A DNA stretch of 8,204 nt, from positions 1 to 8,204 of the forward strand of contig CAKZJM010000326.1 in the NCBI GenBank assembly GCA_936943315.1, read 5' to 3'. The notes under the pieces are model-generated. The model searched no databases and was not told the DNA's origin. It saw only the letters and a list, made by a program, of their open reading frames with translations. Positions 6,886 through 8,204 of this stretch are shown here, in pieces. Position 1 is the stretch's first letter. The number at the start of each line of letters is the position of its first letter. The translations under genes and the position numbers were made by a program. The DNA is from an uncultured Methylophilus sp. Lineage in GTDB: Bacteria; Pseudomonadota; Gammaproteobacteria; Burkholderiales; Methylophilaceae.

Positions 6886-8204
6886 ATAGTTGAAGTACTT
6901 AAGGTAGGACGCAAATGCAATTTGAGTATCGGTGTCATAGACACCCTCTGGTGTGTATTTCCTTGTCTCGGTGCAGCAGCACCAGCGACAGCGGCCGACT
7001 CAGACGCACTCATCACTTCAACCTGTGCAATTGCCGGGTGGCGCATTAACCCGCTGATGATCTTCTGCCACTCAGTGACTGCCTCATCGCTGAGGGCAAC
7101 GGTAGACCACGAGGTGGTCAACGTTTCCTGGCAACCAGACAAAGTATTGGGCCTGCTATTCCTCGTGGCCTGATCATTTAGCCAATCACAATGCCACTCC
7201 ACGTTGATGAGTTGCCAGTGCTGCATGCCCTCTAATGGCTGTTGCAGCATCGTCAAGGCATGGTCAGGCAAACGTAGGGTGGATTGAACGATTTGCACAG
7301 TTTGAGTGAGCGCACGGATTTGCGCTAATTCGTCCGGGCGAATGTCACTATAGGGTTTGACAGGTTTTAAACCAGGCAATTGCTGGCTGAGTGTATGCTC
7401 CTTTAAGTAGCTGTGTTGGGTCGCCTGCACGCCGACATAGCCTGCCAATAACATGCACCCCGCCATCACGGCACCCGCCCAATGCATCTTACGTTTGATT
7501 CGAATCATGCTATTGGTCAACAACACCTGAGACGGTGCCAAATTAGGCAAGGCATGATCATGCAATACTGGCTGCATGGCCGCCCAATCCATGACATCCA
7601 TGCCGTCGGGCACACGCTTGTAGCCCAATTGATGTTGCAGCTCGGGCATAGAGAGACACGTCCACACGCTGCCAGAGGGTAAATACTTTTTCACCAAGTC
7701 GAGCTCCTGCGGCACCTCGCCCAACCACATCACTTCAAATACGTCGGATTCTTGCATCCAACGCTGCTGGATGAATGTTAAGCGCAGCTGACCAGCCTCT
7801 TGCGCAATACGGTTAACCCTTTCATCCAAAGAGGCAAACGTCGTTTGCGAGAGGGAGATAAGACGACTAAAGAACAACCTTTTTTGCTGAAAATAACTGA
7901 TGCGGACCTGTTGCTTCGTACACTGGATACACAAGCGGTGCACTATGCCTGGTAGCAACTTCGGCAACCAGCTGGGCATACACAGCGCCTGAGTGTATAC
8001 GCCTTGGATGTTGGGGAGTGGTGGTGTTAACCGCGAGAGCCAACTCGCCAAGCGTGGGTTCGCTAGCGCAGCGAACAGAAAACGGTCTTCGCGGCGCAAT
8101 GTTCGCACGCTATCCAGCCTGACAATCGCATGCAGGCCTTGTGCGAAAGGCCATGCATTTACTTTACGCATCAATAGTTGCCGACCCGTCGAGCCACGGA
8201 CATG
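6882..8204 (-). CDS. PilM/GspL-PilN-like fusion protein of a pilus or type II secretion platform, 5' end outside window
   Basis: About 440 residues are visible, and the frame stays open to the right edge. The N-terminal part (1-230) resembles the cytoplasmic actin-like region of PilM/GspL: FLFAALANPRLASWLSRL, NIQGVYTQALCMPSWL, then VRISYFQQKRLFFSRL, an order I recall from uncharacterised betaproteobacterial pilus proteins. One transmembrane helix (about 242-260) follows, then a periplasmic PilN-like region: a helix (290-325), a beta-rich part (328-375) and a terminal alpha-beta segment (375-432). It would recruit the ATPase in the cytoplasm and bind the PilO-like partner in the periplasm. An ATG at 8171 exists, but the codons before it (HVRGSTGRQLL) also read like the family, so the true start is probably beyond the window. 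It overlaps the next gene as ATGA. Placement in the PilM/PilN group is by architecture and remembered pattern. Confidence 0.7.
   Translation of the reverse strand, partial: HVRGSTGRQLLMRKVNAWPFAQGLHAIVRLDSVRTLRREDRFLFAALANPRLASWLSRLTPPLPNIQGVYTQALCMPSWLPKLLPGIVHRLCIQCTKQQVRISYFQQKRLFFSRLISLSQTTFASLDERVNRIAQEAGQLRLTFIQQRWMQESDVFEVMWLGEVPQELDLVKKYLPSGSVWTCLSMPELQHQLGYKRVPDGMDVMDWAAMQPVLHDHALPNLAPSQVLLTNSMIRIKRKMHWAGAVMAGCMLLAGYVGVQATQHSYLKEHTLSQQLPGLKPVKPYSDIRPDELAQIRALTQTVQIVQSTLRLPDHALTMLQQPLEGMQHWQLINVEWHCDWLNDQATRNSRPNTLSGCQETLTTSWSTVALSDEAVTEWQKIISGLMRHPAIAQVEVMSASESAAVAGAAAPRQGNTHQRVSMTPILKLHLRPTLSTSTI

Noticed and set aside
8171..8203. A minus-strand frame reading MSVARRVGNY then TGA, overlapping the ATG at 8171 as TGATG, as if it were the end of an upstream gene.
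   Set aside because: Only eleven codons are visible, and the alternative frame through the same bases joins the PilM/PilN-like protein and resembles its family; the overlap is probably coincidence.

Overview
The window reads as a chromosomal segment of a Gram-negative proteobacterium. A betaproteobacterium of the Methylophilaceae type is my best guess, from roughly 50% GC, the style of the ValRS, and a pilus-like cluster whose proteins resemble uncharacterised betaproteobacterial families I recall. No marker here fixes the genus, and nothing points to a phage, plasmid, insertion sequence, CRISPR array, tRNA or rRNA.

Left part (1-3622): the 3' three quarters of valS (valyl-tRNA synthetase) runs rightward off the left edge. 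It meets, tail to tail, a leftward gene for a membrane protein with a long coiled coil and a C-terminal double zinc ribbon; a GC-rich hairpin sits at the junction. A divergent intergenic region (3264-3406) then separates that gene from a small rightward gene for a Bfd-like [2Fe-2S] protein. The stop codon of this small gene overlaps, tail to tail, the stop codon of a leftward MoeB/ThiF-type adenylyltransferase gene.

Right part (3619-8204): everything here is on the minus strand and looks like one transcript entering from beyond the right edge. In transcription order it encodes a PilM/GspL-PilN-like fusion (5' end outside the window), a PilO/GspM-like protein, a GspK-like prepilin broken by a one-base frameshift near 6031, a second classical prepilin (G|FTLLE), and the MoeB/ThiF protein after a 15-base gap. 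The first four genes are joined by 4-base ATGA stop/start overlaps, which implies translational coupling and a shared complex. I interpret the set as the inner-membrane platform plus minor (tip) pseudopilins of a type IV pilus- or type II secretion-like machine. The ATPase, platform protein and secretin are not visible and may lie to the right.

Points most worth a second look: the frameshifted prepilin, the uncharacterised pilus-like module with its two prepilins sharing an LPCPD...LPW motif block, a sharp base-composition step inside valS near position 780, and the zinc-ribbon membrane protein of unknown function.
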